From: DATFNI01 sp963787205
GTDB taxonomy: Bacteria; Bacteroidota; Rhodothermia; Balneolales; DATFMH01
Length of the DNA: 64,000 nt
Direction: 5' to 3'
Assembly (NCBI GenBank): GCA_963787205.1
Contig: CAWBCD010000028.1
Span: 1-64,000 of the forward strand
A model generated the notes under the pieces. It was given only the letters and a program-made list of their open reading frames with translations, had not been told where the DNA came from and did no database searches. A program made the position numbers and the translations under genes. Shown here piece by piece: positions 1-10,348 of this stretch (within the stretch, counting starts at the first letter, position 1; every line of letters begins with the position of its first letter).

Positions 1-36
1 ATTGAAAGTTAAATACCGGATCTTCCCGATTATACA

Positions 37-1098
37 TTGGCTGATCTTGAATATCCATTAATCATAACAGAAAAATTGAATAATCGAATTACTATCCGAC
101 AAATTGCCCGGGAGTTGGGGATCTCGGCAATGACTGTTTCAAGGGCATTAAACAATCGATCGAACGTTGATGAAAACACCCGCAAAAAGGTTCTCGAGAC
201 AGCAAAGCGCATGGGCTATAAACCCAATCATATCGCCCGGAGTCTGACAACGAAGCGAACATTTACCATCGGTGTCGTCCTGCCCAAAATGTCACATTCT
301 TTCTTCCCTGATGCCATTCGCGGGATAGAGGAAATTGCCTATCAGAAAAATTACCAGCTCATACTGACCCACTCCTCGGAGGACGCGACGCGTGAGACCA
401 TTGTCATCGAATCACTTGTTTCCAAGCGGGTAGACGGTATTCTTATTTCTTCAGCACAAAATGTAAAAGATCTGAAGCATTATAATGAATTATTGGAATC
501 AAATTATCCTGTTGTGTTTTTTGACCGCTGGATGCCGGGTCTTGCTGCAAGCTCTGTACGAACAAATGATGAAGAATGTGCATGGTTGATTACAAAACAT
601 TTGATAGAGAAGCACGGATACAAAAAAATCGCACATATAAGTGGTCCCGGCAATGTATCCATTGGTGCCGACCGTCTGCGGGGGTTCCGCCGCGCGATGG
701 AAGAGTTTCACATCCCTATTAATAAACATTGGATTGTTGAGGCCGGATTTGATGAGAAATCCGGTTATGATGCAACAAAGAAGTTACTCCATTTGTCAAA
801 AGATGTGCTTCCGGAAGCGATTTTTGCCGTAAATGATTCAGCTGCTTTTGGGGCCATGGAAGCGATTTATGATGAAGAGTTGAGAATACCTGAAAACATT
901 GCCCTGGTTGGTTTTTCCGATGACAAACAGGATAAACTACTGAACCCGCCACTTACAACGGTCCACCAGCCGGCTTACGAAGAGGGGAAAAGGGCCACAC
1001 AAATCCTGATAGATATGATTGAAGGGAAATCAAAGTCCATCGAGGATGTGGTTGTGAAAAGTTACCTGGTAATTCGCAAGTCGTGCGGATGTAAATAG
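37..1098 (+). CDS. LacI-family transcriptional regulator
   Basis: This is a LacI/GalR-type regulator of about 350 residues. The N-terminal helix-turn-helix lies at about residues 20-40 and ends in the typical VSRAL recognition helix, followed by a hinge helix (HIARSL). A periplasmic-binding-protein-like effector domain starts near residue 75 (IGVVLP). The C-terminus carries the KSCGC tail common in these regulators. The start is uncertain: TTG at 37 is the furthest upstream because a stop precedes it in frame, and TTG at 76 would give the more usual N-terminus. It converges on uxaC. Palindromic operators upstream of uxaC, the hexuronate operon and kduI suggest it controls uronate use. That link is inferred from position and from the operator type known for the family. 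Confidence 0.9.
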   Translation: MADLEYPLIITEKLNNRITIRQIARELGISAMTVSRALNNRSNVDENTRKKVLETAKRMGYKPNHIARSLTTKRTFTIGVVLPKMSHSFFPDAIRGIEEIAYQKNYQLILTHSSEDATRETIVIESLVSKRVDGILISSAQNVKDLKHYNELLESNYPVVFFDRWMPGLAASSVRTNDEECAWLITKHLIEKHGYKKIAHISGPGNVSIGADRLRGFRRAMEEFHIPINKHWIVEAGFDEKSGYDATKKLLHLSKDVLPEAIFAVNDSAAFGAMEAIYDEELRIPENIALVGFSDDKQDKLLNPPLTTVHQPAYEEGKRATQILIDMIEGKSKSIEDVVVKSYLVIRKSCGCK

Positions 1099-1115
1099 CA
1101 TTGAGCATTGAGCAT

Positions 1116-1149
1116 TGAGTAATGAGTAAATCTCAGGACTCAATACTCA
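1116..1149. terminator. Bidirectional hairpin between convergent genes
   Basis: TGAGTAATGAGT at 1116-1127 pairs with ACTCAATACTCA at 1138-1149 with one mismatch and a 10-nt loop. It fills the short gap between the convergent LacI gene and uxaC. There is no strong U-tract, so termination is inferred from position. The flanking GAGCATT words resemble the short-word repeats elsewhere in the window. Confidence 0.4.
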
Positions 1150-1162
1150 CTACGCCATACTC

Positions 1163-2566
1163 TCAAAAATCAAAGTACTTGTCTGCGTTATTGTAGCAGA
1201 TGTCCTTGATCATGGAACCAACAAGCTCCATATCTGCAGGAATCAACCCCTTTTCAATATCAGCACCAAGCATGTTGCACAACACGCGGCGGAAGTATTC
1301 GTGACGGGGATAGGAGAGGAAGCTCCTGGAATCGGTCAGCATTCCTACAAAGTGGCTGAGCAATCCCATATTTGCTAATGTCCGAAGCTGCGCTTCAATG
1401 CCATCTTTCTGATCCAGAAACCACCATGCACTGCCATACTGCATCTTTCCGGCGACAGAACCATCCTGGAAGTTACCAATCATAGTAGCGAAGAGGGCGT
1501 TATCGGTTGGATTAACATTGTACAGGATCGTCTTGGTCAGTTGGTTGTCTGAGTCAAGTCGATCCAGAAAACGGGAAAGAGAACGAGCCTGCGGGAAATC
1601 ACCCATCGAGTCTAAACCTGTGTCGGGACCAAGAGTGCGAAACATACGGGAGTTGTTGTTCCTGATGGCACCCAGATGGTATTGTTGTACCCATTCTTTG
1701 GAGTGATCCAGTTTACCCATCTCAAAGAGGATCGCACTTTTAAATTTTCGTTGTTCTTGTTCATCAGTGCTGGTACCGTTAAGAACCTTGGAAAAGATTT
1801 GATTTACTTCGTTATCAGTGTAATCGTCGGCATATACTGTTTCAAGACCATGATCTGAAAGCCTGCAGCCACGTTCATGGAAGAAATCATGACGCTGTTT
1901 TAACGCGGCCAAGAGATCTTTATATGAATTGATGGAAATTCCAGACGATTTGGACAATTTATCCAGCCACTCTTTATATGCAGTCGGATCTTCAATACTC
2001 ATTGCCTTATCCGGACGAAACGCGGGTAATACTTTAACATCGAACGAGTTGTCTTCAGCAATCTGTTTGTGATATTCGAGGCTGTCGACAGGATCGTCCG
2101 TCGTACAAACAACCCTCACATTCATCTTTTTGATGATTCCCCTCGCTGATAATTCCGGTTTAGATAAAAGATCATTGCAATGTTTCCAGATACGTTCGGC
2201 GCTTTTTTCGTTTAATAACTCATCAACACCAAAATAACGTAGCAATTCCAGGTGTGTCCAATGATAGAGCGGATTGCCTAGTGTTTTTGGAACTACTTTT
2301 GCCCATTCCAGAAATTTCTCCCAGTCTGAGGCATTGCCGGTGATATAGTTCTCGTCCACACCTGCGGTCCGCATGGCCCGCCATTTATAATGATCTCCAT
2401 AGAGCCAGACGTGCGTCAGGTTCTTAAATTGCGTATTGCGCGCGATGTCTTCGACAGGGATATGGCAATGATAATCAATGATTGGAACCCCTTCTGCATA
2501 ATCATGATACAGAGTTTTACTTACCTCATTATTTAGTAGAAAATTACTAGTAATAAATACTGACAT
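1163..2566 (-). CDS. uxaC: Glucuronate/galacturonate isomerase
   Basis: The 467-aa protein matches the UxaC family in length and in sequence along its whole length. A metal-binding DYHCH motif lies near residue 31, the DDPVDS segment lies mid-protein, and the RHEYFRR segment is near the end. The family interconverts D-glucuronate with D-fructuronate and D-galacturonate with D-tagaturonate in the cytoplasm. This is the first step of the hexuronate route whose later steps lie at 28.4-34.9 kb. It is transcribed away from the GH31 gene. An operator-like palindrome lies 22-37 bp upstream of the start and a second lies further out, so it is probably repressed by the adjacent LacI protein. Confidence 0.95.
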   Translation of the reverse strand: MSVFITSNFLLNNEVSKTLYHDYAEGVPIIDYHCHIPVEDIARNTQFKNLTHVWLYGDHYKWRAMRTAGVDENYITGNASDWEKFLEWAKVVPKTLGNPLYHWTHLELLRYFGVDELLNEKSAERIWKHCNDLLSKPELSARGIIKKMNVRVVCTTDDPVDSLEYHKQIAEDNSFDVKVLPAFRPDKAMSIEDPTAYKEWLDKLSKSSGISINSYKDLLAALKQRHDFFHERGCRLSDHGLETVYADDYTDNEVNQIFSKVLNGTSTDEQEQRKFKSAILFEMGKLDHSKEWVQQYHLGAIRNNNSRMFRTLGPDTGLDSMGDFPQARSLSRFLDRLDSDNQLTKTILYNVNPTDNALFATMIGNFQDGSVAGKMQYGSAWWFLDQKDGIEAQLRTLANMGLLSHFVGMLTDSRSFLSYPRHEYFRRVLCNMLGADIEKGLIPADMELVGSMIKDICYNNADKYFDF

Positions 2567-2587
2567 AATACTTTTTACTCTTATCTA

Positions 2588-2603
2588 ATGTTACTGATAA
2601 CAT
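2588..2603. promoter_or_regulatory. LacI-type operator, proximal to uxaC
   Basis: ATGTTACTGATAACAT has perfect 6-bp arms (ATGTTA/TAACAT) around a 4-bp centre. It lies just upstream of the uxaC start, where a repressor would block transcription. Its arms match the site at 27963. Confidence 0.6.
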
Positions 2604-2728
2604 GTTTTCAAGGCTTATAATAAGATAGTCGCCCTAATTTGTAAAGGATATTATAATCTAAGTTAATACAATCCCTGCTGCGTTTATTCCATCCTGGTGT
2701 TGCAATTATACTTTTAATAAAATATTCT

Positions 2729-2744
2729 ATGTTACCGGAAACAT
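2729..2744. promoter_or_regulatory. LacI-type operator between uxaC and GH31
   Basis: ATGTTACCGGAAACAT is a near-perfect palindrome centred on CCGG, typical of LacI-family operators. The identical 16-mer recurs at 28246, in the promoter region of the hexuronate operon. It lies between the divergent uxaC and GH31 genes and could serve both. The rest of the gap from 2567 to 2925 is AT-rich, with no gene seen. Confidence 0.65.
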
Positions 2745-2925
2745 ATATAATTTATAAATTACGGTTTTTGAATAAGACTCATACTCCGGAAAATAAAGAA
2801 TGCGCGTCTTTTTTATCTAGATGAAAAAAAATCCAAAAGCAGTAAATATTGTCCGAAACGGAGTAAACACAAAATATCCATGATTGATCGTAAAACCCGG
2901 ATCCATTAAATAAACAGATACCATT

Positions 2926-5178
2926 ATGACTCTTTTGAAATATGGCAAACGACTGGCTGTCGCTACATTTTTTGTAACTGCACTTTCAATGTTTGCGAGA
3001 GCTCAGACGGCCGGAAGCCCAACCTATCTTCATGTATCTAATGACAATATTTATATAAGTGTGAAAAATAAGTCTTTGGTGACGATCAAAGCCATCGCTT
3101 TTAATTTCACAAAACCTGCCTCCGTTACACTAATCGACAGCTCTGCAACCGGTTACACACTTCAAATGGTATACCCTGCGGCGGCACAATATCAGAACAA
3201 CACCAAGCCTTTGAAGGTAACTTTGACCGTAACAAGGCTGGCAGATGGATTGCATTTTGCTGCAACCCCCAAATGGGCACAGAATATCACCATACATCTT
3301 GCGGATCACGATGAACATTATTTCGGCATACTTGAACATTTGTACCCCAACAATCTCAAAACCCCGGACCTGAGGGGTGATGTCGTTGATGTGGATGTGC
3401 TGGGTAATGGAGATCAGTATCATGAAAACTACGCTTCGGTCTGGTCGGCGTTCTATATGAGCAGCAGGGGATATGCTTCCTTCTTCGATACTTTTGCGGA
3501 GGGGAAATATCGTTTTGCTAAAAAGGGAGAGACACAACTGTATCATCACACTGGAAAGCTGGACTGGTACATCATCCCGGGTTCCAACGGCGACCAGATG
3601 CTGCTTCAGTATTATAAGATTATCGGTAGTCCGAAGTATGTGCCTATTTGGGCGTGCGGACCAATTGTCTGGCGTGATCAGAATAATCGGGGAAAAATGG
3701 GTATCCTGGACGACATCAAACACATGACCGACTTGAAGATCCCATTAACCGGCTGGTATGTTGATCGACCTTATAGCAATGGCTCCCATGAGTGGTCCAA
3801 GATGGATTTCAATAGTCTATTTTCCAATCCGAAGCAGTGGATATCGGAAATCAACAACAAATATGGGTTGCAGTTCATGACCTGGGTTGGTCCGATGACG
3901 TTTGGCGACAGAGACTTCCCTGGTTTGTTGCCGAATTACAAAGGATACATGGATCTGACCAATCCGAAAGCGGTAAATGAATTCGAAAAGCGATTAGAGC
4001 AAAATCAGTATGCCTACAACGTCCGTGGACATAAAATGGACCGGGCAGATGAGGCTTTTCCCGAGATGGCTCACTGGTACGACGGGACACCGGAACCGGA
4101 ACACCGGAATAAGTACATCTATCTGTATGCAAAGACGATTGACAAATTCCTGCGTGATTCTTATGGAAAAGATCAGTTTAATTTTGCCAGGGCTGCCTTC
4201 CAGCGTTGCCAGCCCTATCTGAGTGCGGTATGGAGCGGTGATTCCCGATCAAGCTGGGATGGTCTGGCCAGCACAATTGCCAATGCCATCAGGACCGGAT
4301 TCATGGGATTCCCGATGTGGGGTTCAGACACCGGCGGGTATCTGGGTGGCAGGATTTCAACGGCACTCTACGCCAGGTGGCTCGAATTCAGTTCCTGGAG
4401 CGGTATGTTTGAAATCAAGATCGACAATGCCGGCGGAAAGGGAGAGGACCGTCCGCCCTGGAAGTACGGCGAGCAGCTTCAGAATGTCTTCAGAGCTGCC
4501 TGTGAACATCGGATGAACATGCTGCCCTATATCTATTCACTTGCCAATACATCAGCCAATAACGGGGTACTTATGAAACCGTTGGCTTATATGTATCCCC
4601 ATGATTCGAATACGTACGATATCTGGAACGAATATGAATTCGGGAACGCCTTCTTAGTGGCGCCGATATACGATTCCACAAATACACGAAGCATCTACTT
4701 GCCCGCTGGAAAGTGGTACGACTATCATAACTGGTCGAAATCGTATGACGGAAACCAAACGATATCGGTCACGGAAGATCTGACCCATATCCCGGTTTTC
4801 ATAAAGGCAAACTCGATATTCGTTACGGGGGATATCTATAAAGGCAACGATAAGATCTGGCTTGGTGATAAGAAGGAATCAGATATTGCAATAACATATG
4901 TACCGGGAAATACCGGATCGAATACAACCTTTTCATATGTCGACCGGGCCGATCATGATAAGGTAAAGAAGATCACTGCCGTGACCGGGAATAAAGAGAT
5001 AGTGATACATGTTGACCCGATTCAGAGTACCGTCGTTTTGAACGTTAAATTGACTGCTAAACCTCATCATGTGCGTATCGACGGCAGAAGAAAACGTTAC
5101 AGATGGAGTAGTAAAAATAGTTTACTTTCAGTTAAATTGGCAAGGAACAAATCGGCTGATGTGAAAATTCAGTTATAG
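2926..5178 (+). CDS. Secreted glycoside hydrolase family 31 enzyme
   Basis: This 750-aa protein has an N-terminal signal peptide ending near ARA (about residue 26). A GH31 N-terminal beta-sandwich and a TIM barrel follow. The nucleophile region reads KMDRADE (Asp about 372) and the acid/base region reads WGSDTGG (Asp about 468). C-terminal beta domains follow the barrel. GH31 enzymes remove alpha-linked glucose, xylose or galactose by a retaining mechanism. The RADE variant differs from the common D-x-x-E form of alpha-xylosidases, so the substrate is left open. It heads a same-strand run with GH92 and GH3 and is divergent from uxaC, with an operator between them. It probably acts in the periplasm or outside the cell. 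Confidence 0.88.
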   Translation: MTLLKYGKRLAVATFFVTALSMFARAQTAGSPTYLHVSNDNIYISVKNKSLVTIKAIAFNFTKPASVTLIDSSATGYTLQMVYPAAAQYQNNTKPLKVTLTVTRLADGLHFAATPKWAQNITIHLADHDEHYFGILEHLYPNNLKTPDLRGDVVDVDVLGNGDQYHENYASVWSAFYMSSRGYASFFDTFAEGKYRFAKKGETQLYHHTGKLDWYIIPGSNGDQMLLQYYKIIGSPKYVPIWACGPIVWRDQNNRGKMGILDDIKHMTDLKIPLTGWYVDRPYSNGSHEWSKMDFNSLFSNPKQWISEINNKYGLQFMTWVGPMTFGDRDFPGLLPNYKGYMDLTNPKAVNEFEKRLEQNQYAYNVRGHKMDRADEAFPEMAHWYDGTPEPEHRNKYIYLYAKTIDKFLRDSYGKDQFNFARAAFQRCQPYLSAVWSGDSRSSWDGLASTIANAIRTGFMGFPMWGSDTGGYLGGRISTALYARWLEFSSWSGMFEIKIDNAGGKGEDRPPWKYGEQLQNVFRAACEHRMNMLPYIYSLANTSANNGVLMKPLAYMYPHDSNTYDIWNEYEFGNAFLVAPIYDSTNTRSIYLPAGKWYDYHNWSKSYDGNQTISVTEDLTHIPVFIKANSIFVTGDIYKGNDKIWLGDKKESDIAITYVPGNTGSNTTFSYVDRADHDKVKKITAVTGNKEIVIHVDPIQSTVVLNVKLTAKPHHVRIDGRRKRYRWSSKNSLLSVKLARNKSADVKIQL

Positions 5179-5299
5179 CGGAATAAACATGATACCCCAT
5201 TACCCCGCACGGTTTACACAGCAATGAATAACGATTAAATAAGTGTAGGCCGTATGATTTAGCCGTCCGGGGCGAAATCTTTTAAAAAGGACAAGGAAC

Positions 5300-7581
5300 T
5301 TGAAAGTCGTCTTATCAGTGATAGGAGTGCTGCTGATTCTATTAGTCAGTGCCTATGAATTTCGTAAAGATTCCGCCCCGGTCGCCTATGTCAATCCAAT
5401 GATTGGCACGACCATGGAGGGCAATGTATCCCCTAATGTAGGCGTGCCGTTCGGAATGACGCAATGGACTCCACAAACCCGGCCACCTGGAAAGAAAGGC
5501 GTTCCTCCGTATCAGTATTATGATCCCATGATTCAGGGATTCCGGGCCTCGCACTGGCTCAGTGGCGGTGCCACGCAGGATTATGGCAGCATGACCATTA
5601 TGCCCATCGTGGGGCCATTAAAAGCTGGCCCTCTGGACGGGCCTCTTCTTTCAGCCATAAAGATGAAATATCTACGCCATATTACTACAAGGTCGGACTA
5701 AAGGACTACGGCATTACAGCTGAGATGACGGCAACTTCGCATTCTGGCTTTTTACGGTTCAGATTTCCGAAGTCTGATTCTTCATTCGTGGTCATTGATG
5801 CGAATGCCGGGTATCAATCCGCAACAAATAATACGGCTGGAGACGGATTTATCCGGATAATCCCCGGGAAGAATGAAATTGTCGGATTTGATCCCGTCTA
5901 CAGGATATATCAGGGTTGGGGGAAACCTGCAGGTTTCTCTGGATACTTTGTGATTCAGTTTATGCAGTCGTTTGACAGCTATGGTATATGGAATCCAAGC
6001 GGCTATGCGGAAGACGATACAACCCAATCACACGACCGACCGATTGCGTATGTGAGATTCAAAACCGGGAAAGGGGAAGATATTGAAGTCAAGGTAGGCA
6101 TGTCTTTCACCAGCATCGGAGAAGCAGAAAAGAATCTGGATAAAGAGATACCTACCTGGAACTTTGATCATACCAGATATATCACCAGAAAGACATGGAA
6201 TAAGCAGCTTGGACGGGTAGAAGTATCCGGCGGCAGTCGTGAAGAGAAGGAAACTTTCTATACCGCTCTCTATCACTCGTTTCAGCTGCCGCGTGTGATC
6301 AGTAACGTGGATAGTACTTATGTGAGCTTTGACAGCACGCATGCCGAAGCTAAAGCCAAAAGTTACCTGCAGTACGGCGATTATTCTTTGTGGGATACTT
6401 TTCGTGCCGAACAACCGCTGTTAACATTGCTGGAACCGGATAAAGCCCGGGATATGATTGTTTCTCTCGTAAAAAAAGGAGAGCAAGGAGGATATCTGCC
6501 TATTTTCCCGGCATGGGATAACTACACCTCGGAGATGATTGGAGATCATGCCATCCCGGTCATTGCAGATGCTTATATGAAGGGTATCCGGAATTTTGAT
6601 GCTGATTCTGCCTATGCATTGATGAAAAAGAATGCTACGGAGCGGCCAGCTTCAGATGCCGAATACATTGCCGGGAAGGGCAGACGTGCGCTTGGTAATT
6701 ACATTCAATACGGTTTTGTTCCCCTTGAGGATTCCGTTAAATACGCTTTTCATCATGGTGAACAGGTCTCAAGGACTCTGGAGTATTCGTATGATGATTG
6801 GGCGCTTTCACAGATGGCAAAAGCTCTGGGCAAAAAGGACGACTACAAAGATTTTTCAAGACGAGGGCAGTACTTCCGGAACGTGTTCGATTCAACCGGC
6901 TTTGTACGTGGCAGGTATACCAATGGGGCCTGGGCTGCTCCATTCCGACCGAATGTGCATTATCCGTATATAACAGAAGGTACCTCATGGCAGTACAGTT
7001 GGTTTGTACCTCAGGATATCCCGGCTCTGATTCAGTTGATGGGCGGTCGTACCACGTTTGTTAACCGCCTGGATACCCTCTTTGAAAAGGCGGTCAACAA
7101 GAGTCCCGGTTTCAGAGAAAATCCGTACTATTGGCAAGGCAATGAACCGGACCAACTGGCACCCTATTTGTATGATTATGCAGGGCAGCCATGGAAAACG
7201 CAGTATTGGGTTCGCCAGATCATGAAACGATCGTACCTGGATAATGCGGGCGGCTTGCCGGGGAATGATGATGCCGGTCAGATGTCGGCCTGGTATGTCT
7301 TCAGCGCTATGGGCTTCTATCCCGTCTGTCCGGGAAAGCCCGTCTATGCCATCGGAAGCCCGTTGTTTAACAAGGTCGTCTTGCATCTTAAAGGAGATAA
7401 GACTTTTACGATCATCGCAAAAGATAATTCGAATAAGAATATGTACATTCAATCTGCGCGAATGAATGGAAAGAAACTGAATAAACCGTTGATCAAGAAT
7501 GAAGATATCCTTGACGGCGGGACTCTTGAATTACAGATGGGCCCGGAACCGAATAGAAATTGGGGTGCAGTGCATAAGTGA
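5300..7581 (+). pseudogene. GH92 alpha-mannosidase, one frameshift
   Basis: Two pieces make one GH92 enzyme. The N-terminal part (TTG start at 5300, signal-like hydrophobic segment) carries the family start VNPMIGT and the FRASHWLSGGATQDYG segment, and then goes out of frame. The second frame resumes as SHKDEISTPYYYKV from about 5653 and runs to 7581 through GGLPGNDDAGQMSAWYVFSAMG, a hallmark of the family with catalytic-site residues. The change of frame near 5640-5652 fits one missing base. GH92 enzymes are calcium-dependent exo-alpha-mannosidases. Apart from the indel the protein looks complete and unworn, so a sequencing error or very recent mutation is more likely than old decay. No convincing programmed-slippage signal was seen. 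Confidence 0.85.
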
Positions 7582-7659
7582 AATAGTTCACCCGGTCGTG
7601 ATCGGAAGAGCAAATAGCAGCGTTTCCCGATCATTTTAAACCTAGAGACAGGAGTAGTA

Positions 7660-10113
7660 GTGACAGGTTTTATTAATCTCATATTGGCATTATCGATAAC
7701 ATTTACCCCAGGTATTCATCAGAACAAGCGAGATGGTTCCCATCAATTGAAAGTCAAACCCGACTCCATCTATCATAAAGGATGGATCGATCTGAATAAG
7801 AACGGGAAGATGGACCCGTATGAAGATCAGTCTCTGCCTATTGAAAAACGGATTGACGATCTCATATCACGAATGAATGTTAATGAGAAGACGGCCCAGA
7901 TGGTGACCCTGTACGGCTATGGCCGGATATTGAAGGATGAATTGCCGACTGATTTGTGGATTGGTGAACCCTGGGCTGATGGTATCGGGAATATCGACGA
8001 ACAACTGAATGATGTCGCCTATCATCCAGGTGCGCAAACAAAGTTGGCATGGCCGCCGTCGCGGCATGCCAAGGCTATGAATGAGATTCAGAAGTTTTTT
8101 ATCGAACAGACAAGACTGGGTATCCCGGCGGATTTTACCAACGAAGGCATCAGTGGGTTGTGCAGTGAAAAGGCTACCAGTTTCCCTGAGCAGATAGGTC
8201 AGGGCAGCAGCTGGGATACGGAACTTATCAATGAGATTGGTCACGTGGAGGGGAAGGAAGCCAAGGCATTAGGATACACCAATATCTACTCGCCGGAGGT
8301 GGATATTGCCCCGGATCCGCGCTGGGGCAGGGTGCTCGCCACCTATGGAGAGGATCCGTACCTGGTCAGCAAGCTGGGCGTTGCGATGGTGAAAGGCTTG
8401 CAGGATGAGGGCGTTGCCTCGACCCTTAAACATTTTGCTGTGTACGGTGAACCCAAAGGGGGGACGAGACGGCGATGCACGAACCGACCCGCATGTGACA
8501 CCACGAGAAGTCTACACCTTATTTCTGCCACCCTTCAAGGCTGCCGTCAAAGCGGGTGCGCTTGGTGTAATGAGTTCCTATAATGACTATAACGGCATCC
8601 CGATCACCGGCAGTTATCACTTCCTTACTCAGATTCTGCGCCAACAGTGGGGCTTCAAAGGATATATCGTCACGGATAGCGGAGCTCTGCAGTTTATCTA
8701 TGAAAAACATCATGTGCAGCCTGATTTTAAGGGAGCTATTAAGCAAGCCGTCGAAGCCGGGGTGAATGTACGAACCAACTTCCAACCGCCCTCGGTCTAT
8801 CTGGACCCGCTGCGGGAACTGGTCAAGAGCGGGCAGATTCCCATGAGTGTCATCAATCAGCGAGTCAGGCAAATCCTGTACGTCAAATTCAAGCTCGGAC
8901 TTTTTGATCATCCCTATGTCAATGTTAAGACGGCTGACAGCATGGTGCGGACCAAACAATCTGAGGCGTTGTCGTTACGTGCAGCAGAAGAGTCACTTGT
9001 CCTGTTAAAGGACCAGAACAATATCCTTCCTCTTAATAAGAATAAGATTCATTCCATTCTTGTGACAGGCGCCAATGCCACGGAAACGGATCACTCGATA
9101 AGCCGGTACGGACCCTCCCAAATCCATGTGATTTCAACGTTGGAAGGTATTAAGGCGAAAGTTGGCAAGAAGGTAAAGGTGACCTATGTAAAGGGACCCG
9201 AAGTAACAGACAAGGATTGGCCGGTGAGCGATATTGAGCCGACTCCTTTAAGCAAGGAGGAAAAAAGCCAGATCGCCAGGGCTGTTGCTGCAGCGAAGAA
9301 GTCGGATGTGGCTGTGGTCGTAGTGGGGGAAAACTGGAAGAGCGTTGGTGAAGGGAAGGTCACGCGTCAGCCTGAATCTTCCCGGACACCAACTGGCACT
9401 GGTTCAGGCGGTATACAACACCGGTACACCAACGGTTGTGGTATTAATCAACGGACGTCCCCTCTCTATCAACTGGATACAACGACCACGTACCCGGTAT
9501 CCTGGAAGCATGGTTCCCGGGTGAGAAGGAAGGCGAAGCTATCGCCAACGCCCTCTTTGGCGATTATAATCCGGGTGGCAAGCTGCCCGTCACATTCCCG
9601 AAATCGGTTGGACAGGTTCCGATTAATTTCCCATATATGCCGGCCAGCCAGGAAGAATCAAATGCAAAACCGGCTGAAGCACGTGTTACGGGTCCGCTTT
9701 ACCCGTTTGGGTATGGATTGAGTTACACAACGTTCAGGTACAGCGATTTGAAAGTCAGCCCGGAGAAACAGGAAACGGGCGGAAAAATCCAGGTTACCCT
9801 GAATGTAACAAACACCGGACATCTCAAAGGTGATGAAGTCGTGCAGCTCTATCTTCATGAGGAGACGACACCGGTCATTGTGCCTGTAAAGGAACTGCGC
9901 GGATTTCAGCGGATTACGCTGCAACCGGGTGAGACTAAAAAAGTGACGTTCGAACTCACTCCGCATGATTTTCAGCTCCTCAATAAAAATATGCATTGGG
10001 AAGTCGTTCCGGGCACATTCGATATAATGGTGGGCAGCTCATCCGAAGATATTCGCTTGAAAGGTCAGTTCACGATTACCGGTTCGGTTTCAAACAAAGC
10101 ATATGGGTTGTGA
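7660..10113 (+). pseudogene. GH3 beta-glycosidase with three frameshifts
   Basis: A full-length GH3 enzyme is spread over three frames. Frame 1 from GTG 7660 gives a signal peptide, a DLNKNGKMDPYED calcium-loop-like stretch and the barrel up to KHFAVYGEPKGG. Frame 2 takes over at a run of six G (8458-8463; five would restore the frame) and carries GFKGYIVTDSGAL with the nucleophile Asp. Near 9359 an extra base moves the reading to a frame giving SRVSLNLPGHQ and VVVLINGRPLSINWI. Near 9480 another extra base moves it to the last frame, with FPGEKEGEAIANALFGDYNPGGKLP split over the join and a fibronectin-III-like end. GH3 enzymes release beta-linked glucose or xylose. The key residues are intact, so the indels are recent or are sequence errors. 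Confidence 0.85.
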
Positions 10114-10250
10114 TGGTATCACTCACATTTAAGCACTTGAACGAGAGTTGTAGCTGGCCCTGCTTCTGTAAAGTTAAAAGCATCATTTTTGTTTAGGAAG
10201 AGGGAGCAGGGCTTCAGAAGTTATGTCCACAGGCAGAGCATGGGATTGAG

Positions 10251-10273
10251 GAAAAAGTAATTTTACTTTTTTC
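10251..10273 (+). terminator. AT-rich hairpin terminator after GH3
   Basis: GAAAAAGTAA is followed by TTACTTTTTTC, forming a hairpin that ends in a U-tract. It lies between GH3 and the DUF2264 gene. A second looser pairing (CCCTGCT near 10158 with AGCAGGG near 10204) lies just upstream. Confidence 0.5.
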
Positions 10274-10348
10274 GACCCTTAACAGGTAGCATCAGGATTT
10301 GAGTGCATCTTATTTGTTATAAAGCAGAATCAACAAACCGATTATATC

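Noticed and set aside
5640..5655. Programmed ribosomal frameshifting in GH92
   Set aside because: No good slippery heptamer with downstream structure was seen, and neighbouring genes carry similar random indels.
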